Source: CAZCVI01 sp964502145 (GTDB taxonomy: Bacteria > Acidobacteriota > Aminicenantia > UBA2199). From it: 64,000 bases of DNA. The stretch is from NCBI GenBank assembly GCA_964502145.1, contig CAZCVI010000006.1:1-64000 (forward strand), written 5' to 3'. Shown piece by piece: positions 61,801 to 64,000 of the stretch. The translations under genes were made by a program, and so were the position numbers. A model generated the notes under the pieces. That model was given only the letters and a program-made list of their open reading frames with translations. It was not told where the DNA came from and searched no databases. The first letter of the stretch is position 1, and every line of letters starts with the position of its first letter.

Positions 61801-64000
61801 GATTGATGAGATTTTGCTTCAAAACACTGCGGGATTGAATTTGTGCCAATGGATGATAATGATAGACTTCACTGGCCAATGCCTCGGCTTGAACTGTTTG
61901 CAGAAGATGGATAAATGTGTGGTCTCGTTTAAAGCGGATACGAACGGGAATAGTATTGATAAATAAACCCACCATGGATTCCACTCCTTCCAATTCAAAG
62001 GGACGTCCTGAAACGACTGCGCCAAACAGAACATCCTCTTTGCGCGTATATTTTCCTAACAGAATCGCCCAAAGCGTCTGACTCACGGTATTCATGGTGA
62101 CATGGTGCTGCGCGGCCAGGGCGTAAAGCAACTCGGTCTGCTGGGAATCCAATTGAAAGGAGATGCGTTTATTATTATACGTGACTGGCTCCTGGGTTTT
62201 ATAGGTTTTGGGCTTTAAAATATCGGTTTGTTCAGTAAATGAAGCCAGATAGTTTTCCCAATATAACCCTGACTCGTCTTTATCCTTGTTTTCCAACCAG
62301 GCGATATAGTTGCGATAGGGTTTAATGGGCGGCAGTTGATAGGGCTTGTGCTGGACATAACTGCTATAAATCTGGAAGAATTCACTGTTAATTATGCCGA
62401 TACACCAGCCATCCATCAAGATGTGATGAAAACTCCAGATAAACTCATAGGTGGCGGCATCCAACTGCAAAATAGCAGCACGGACAAGGATATCGGTACT
62501 TAGATTAAACGGTGTTTTTTTATCCTGGGTTTTAAAATCGCGGATAAAATCCTCTTTTTCCTGACTGTCCGATATGTGACTGATGTCTTGAAAATAAAAA
62601 CGCACTGAACGACTGTGCAACACCACTTGCACGGGCCGGGGAATATCTTTATAAACAAACGCAGTGCGTAAGATATGGTGACGTTTAACCAGTTCATTGA
62701 GACTTTTTTCCACCAGGGGAATATCCAATTGCCCTTGCAAGCGGAACGCGGTTTGTTGGAAATAGGCGTGCGAAGATTCGTCTAACAAGGCATGAAATAA
62801 CATGCCTTCTTGCATGGGTGACAATGTATAGATATCGGCAACGTGGACATAAACATCCAACACCTGTTGGAGCTGTTCAATGGTTAATAAACTGTAAGTA
62901 AAATCACTCGGAGTGGGTTCAACATCTTTTTTGGCGGCACAAAAGGTAATAATATGCTGGAGTTGGGAATGAAACAAACGGGTTAGAGTGGCAATGGTTT
63001 CCGGTTTGAAGCGGGTGTTTAGATAGGACACATTCATGGATAAGCGATTGTTGGCGAGCATGCCATTGATCTGTAATTCATAGGCGGGAGCAGTGTGGGG
63101 GCTGACAGAAAGACCGGTAGATTCTTTGGCAATGTGAAATAAAGAGACATGTTTGACATCGGCATCAAATTGACCCAGGTAATTAAAAATAATTTGCGGT
63201 TTTAAGGTAAATGGCACTGACAGGTTCTGTGTACTGAGATATTTTAATAACCCATACCCGATCCCTTTATTGGGAACTTTCCGCAAGGTCTCTTTGACCT
63301 CTTTAATCTGCCGACCCGTGTCTGTAGCATAAGAGATATCCAACAACACGGGATACTCGGTGGTAAACCAGCCCACGGTGCGACTGATATCGATCTCCTG
63401 GGCAATGGATTCTCTACCATGACCCTCCAGGGCAATTAATACATGGTGGTGACCAAAGGTTTTTTGCATGGCAATCCCCAGGGCCGTTAATAAGATGTCA
63501 TTGATTTCAGTGTGATAACATTGATTCACTTCATGTAACAGCAAAGTGGTTTCGGCTTGGGATAACATGAAGGATTCATGCGCGGGTTCGGCGAAGGTTT
63601 TTTCTGTACTGGAGCAATCACTGTTGATGGGGGCAATGGTTTGCGATTCTAAGTGTGCCCAATAGGGAATTTCTTGCAATAGGGTCTTATGTTGGGCATA
63701 GACATGTAATGTATCGGCCCAGTTCTTGAAGGAATCGGTTTTTAAAGGTAAAACCGGGGCTTGGCCACTGGTTATTTGTTGATATAGGGTCTCAATATCT
63801 TCGAGAAGAATGCGCCAGGAAAGACCATCAATCACAAGATGGTGAATCACAATCAGTAAGCGGTCCCCATCCGCACGATGAAACAAACCGAGTTTGAGTA
63901 GTGGTCCATGTTCCAGATTTATACCTTGTTGAATGTGGTTGATTGTCTCTTCCATCAGGGTTATATTATTCTCGTGGTCGGTGAAGTCGTATTCTTGCAG
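58823..64000 (-). CDS. NRPS-C: 3' part of a nonribosomal peptide synthetase, E-C-A-T-TE
   Basis: The frame is open to the window edge, so the gene starts outside. Visible order: epimerase (HHLVIDG, Asp codon 63827-63829), DCL condensation domain (HHILMDGWC, Asp codon 62411-62413), A domain, carrier (Ser codon 59823-59825 in GGNSL) and TE (Ser codon 59420-59422 in TWSWGGH; GDHHSIFR near the end). Pocket residues D-I-L-Q-L-G-V-I-W match the glycine signature DILQLGLIWK at nine of ten positions, counting the invariant Lys. An Ile-Thr-Pro repeat lies at 61018-61096. The product should end D-X-Gly. The last 20 or so codons resemble the orphan TE end at 33465 more than the other TEs do. It may be the first synthetase in transcriptional order. 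Confidence 0.95.
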   Translation of the reverse strand: MQEYDFTDHENNITLMEETINHIQQGINLEHGPLLKLGLFHRADGDRLLIVIHHLVIDGLSWRILLEDIETLYQQITSGQAPVLPLKTDSFKNWADTLHVYAQHKTLLQEIPYWAHLESQTIAPINSDCSSTEKTFAEPAHESFMLSQAETTLLLHEVNQCYHTEINDILLTALGIAMQKTFGHHHVLIALEGHGRESIAQEIDISRTVGWFTTEYPVLLDISYATDTGRQIKEVKETLRKVPNKGIGYGLLKYLSTQNLSVPFTLKPQIIFNYLGQFDADVKHVSLFHIAKESTGLSVSPHTAPAYELQINGMLANNRLSMNVSYLNTRFKPETIATLTRLFHSQLQHIITFCAAKKDVEPTPSDFTYSLLTIEQLQQVLDVYVHVADIYTLSPMQEGMLFHALLDESSHAYFQQTAFRLQGQLDIPLVEKSLNELVKRHHILRTAFVYKDIPRPVQVVLHSRSVRFYFQDISHISDSQEKEDFIRDFKTQDKKTPFNLSTDILVRAAILQLDAATYEFIWSFHHILMDGWCIGIINSEFFQIYSSYVQHKPYQLPPIKPYRNYIAWLENKDKDESGLYWENYLASFTEQTDILKPKTYKTQEPVTYNNKRISFQLDSQQTELLYALAAQHHVTMNTVSQTLWAILLGKYTRKEDVLFGAVVSGRPFELEGVESMVGLFINTIPVRIRFKRDHTFIHLLQTVQAEALASEVYHYHPLAQIQSRSVLKQNLINHLFLFENYPLDEQIEGYGGENNKNTKLLLTFKLTQVEVFEQTNYDLNVMLSGTQQLRISFQYNTNVLDDFYINQLAHHFLVGFEQVLHSQELPIADITFLSPQEKQQLLVTFNNTAAPYPAHNTIHQLFSEQVQRTPDFIALIGSPFQTQLTYIQLLQKSQQLTHYLIVHGVLPYHIVAIKLSRTLDIVISILAILQTGAAYLPIDPDFPADRISYMLTHSHANLLLTKDFLQDATPILPIPPITPILPILPIIPTTPIPPTNIAYILYTSGSTGKPKGVMIPHHALVNFVCGMTRLIEFKATDILLSLTTICFDIFGLEIYIPLVTGGKVILGTEAEQIDPTLAGDLMERQHVTILQVTPSRLQLFLADPSASRALNHLHSLLVGGEAFPADLLHHTRTLCQGKIYNVYGPTETTIWSTVKDVTGTQSLNIGKPIANTTIFILDSHHSLQPLGIAGELYIGGSGLAAGYINNPELTAAAFISIPNLSPRLYKTGDLARWLPDGNLEFLGRIDYQVKIRGFRIELGEIESCLNTHPAIKESVVIDRQENQRHYLCAYFTTHEQTQSTELTLTLKEYLAQKLPDYMVPAFMIKLDHIPLNSNGKIDRHKLPQPNEADFFTHDTYLAPVTPMQHTLASIWQDILKRDKIGIEDNFFQLGGNSLDFVRVANQLRAKLHMEVPVATLFSYPTINQLDHYLMQNQLLDVTPTPENFVLLNGSSLSRGNIFFVHEVLGDVGAYMEFCTQFGSHFNCWGIEAPKLKNYVPLNTTIEEISANYIRQIKQIQPFGPYNLVTWSWGGHLGLEIALQLEKMGETLSFLGFFDCSGPDYKRNIPIEPYTLQSERKFLNPFLKATGDTTDLDTIHDLGQLWNFAVDFLDKDPAMVAQVRQLLAINALALPNYQQLTCKELIQFLNINRTHANTSPIYIPVGKLETPLHYFWANQNQERYETWQEYCHNPVIYHEVTGDHHSIFREKEQIVQFAQLFNDVLEQELK
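58826..62900 (-). other. NRPS-C terminal module C-A(Gly)-T-TE
   Basis: Begins at the SDFTYSLL linker and LSPMQEGMLFH of a DCL-type C domain. The A domain has a glycine-type pocket and A3 YTSGSTGKPKG. The carrier is DNFFQLGGNSL. The layout is the same as NRPS-A module 9 and NRPS-B module 5. Confidence 0.92.
62901..64000 (-). other. NRPS-C partial epimerase domain
   Basis: Starts in frame at the window edge with a QEYDF-type stretch shared with the other two epimerases. It contains HHLVIDGLSWRIL, EGHGRE, ISRTVGWFTTEYP and FNYLGQFD, all standard epimerase motifs. Confidence 0.92.

Overview
The window is dominated by three giant nonribosomal peptide synthetase (NRPS) genes, all on the minus strand and all ending in a thioesterase (TE). 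Only the 3' part of the third lies inside the window. Together they hold about 52 of the 64 kb. The DNA is bacterial: Shine-Dalgarno sites and sigma70-like promoters are clear, the standard code is used and GC is moderate. I cannot name the taxon. The modules are interleaved with tandem repeats, dispersed palindromes and toxin-antitoxin-like genes, which fits an uncultivated, metabolite-rich Gram-negative lineage such as those in Acidobacteriota/Aminicenantes or Desulfobacterota; that is inference only.

Layout. 1-680: a 21-bp minisatellite and a palindromic repeat. 681-3842 (+): a two-gene unit, an exported beta-rich protein and a GT-C-like membrane protein, bracketed by two copies of a ~100-bp palindromic repeat. 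3971-32977 (-): NRPS-A, nine modules, 9668 aa, starting inside an adenylation (A) domain. 32978-33464: AT-rich leader. 33465-33647 (-): the orphan 3' end of a fourth TE. 33665-37375 (-): a tight four-gene operon (winged-helix-like protein, P-loop ATPase, small acidic protein, PIN nuclease), the best candidate here for an undescribed conflict/defence system. 37741-38382 (-): a lone gene of unknown function. 38488-39167: a noncoding stretch with 41-bp tandem repeats inside a 17-bp inverted repeat. 39235-57402 (-): NRPS-B, five modules. 57520-57621 (-): a 33-aa small ORF with a strong ribosome binding site. 57737-58746 (+): an overlapping pair whose second gene carries a HEPN Rx4H motif. 58823-64000 (-): NRPS-C, continuing beyond the window.

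How the genes work together. All three synthetases end in T-E-C-A-T-TE, so each should release its own peptide with a D-configured penultimate residue. A-domain pocket residues, read against GrsA PheA numbering, suggest for NRPS-A: ?-?-Val-Ile-(Lys-like)-Pro-Val-D-(Tyr-like)-Thr; for NRPS-B: ?-?-?-D-(Tyr-like)-(aliphatic); and for the terminal module of NRPS-C: Gly. Nine of the fifteen A domains carry a variable 9-bp repeat encoding Ile-Thr-Pro just before core motif A3, and two Val-type A domains are near-duplicates, so the locus looks as if it evolves by repeat slippage and module copying. The accessory cassettes sit exactly in the gaps between synthetases, and one is bracketed by a 74-bp perfect direct repeat derived from TE-coding DNA. 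No phosphopantetheinyl transferase, MbtH-like protein, transporter or dedicated regulator is present in the window.
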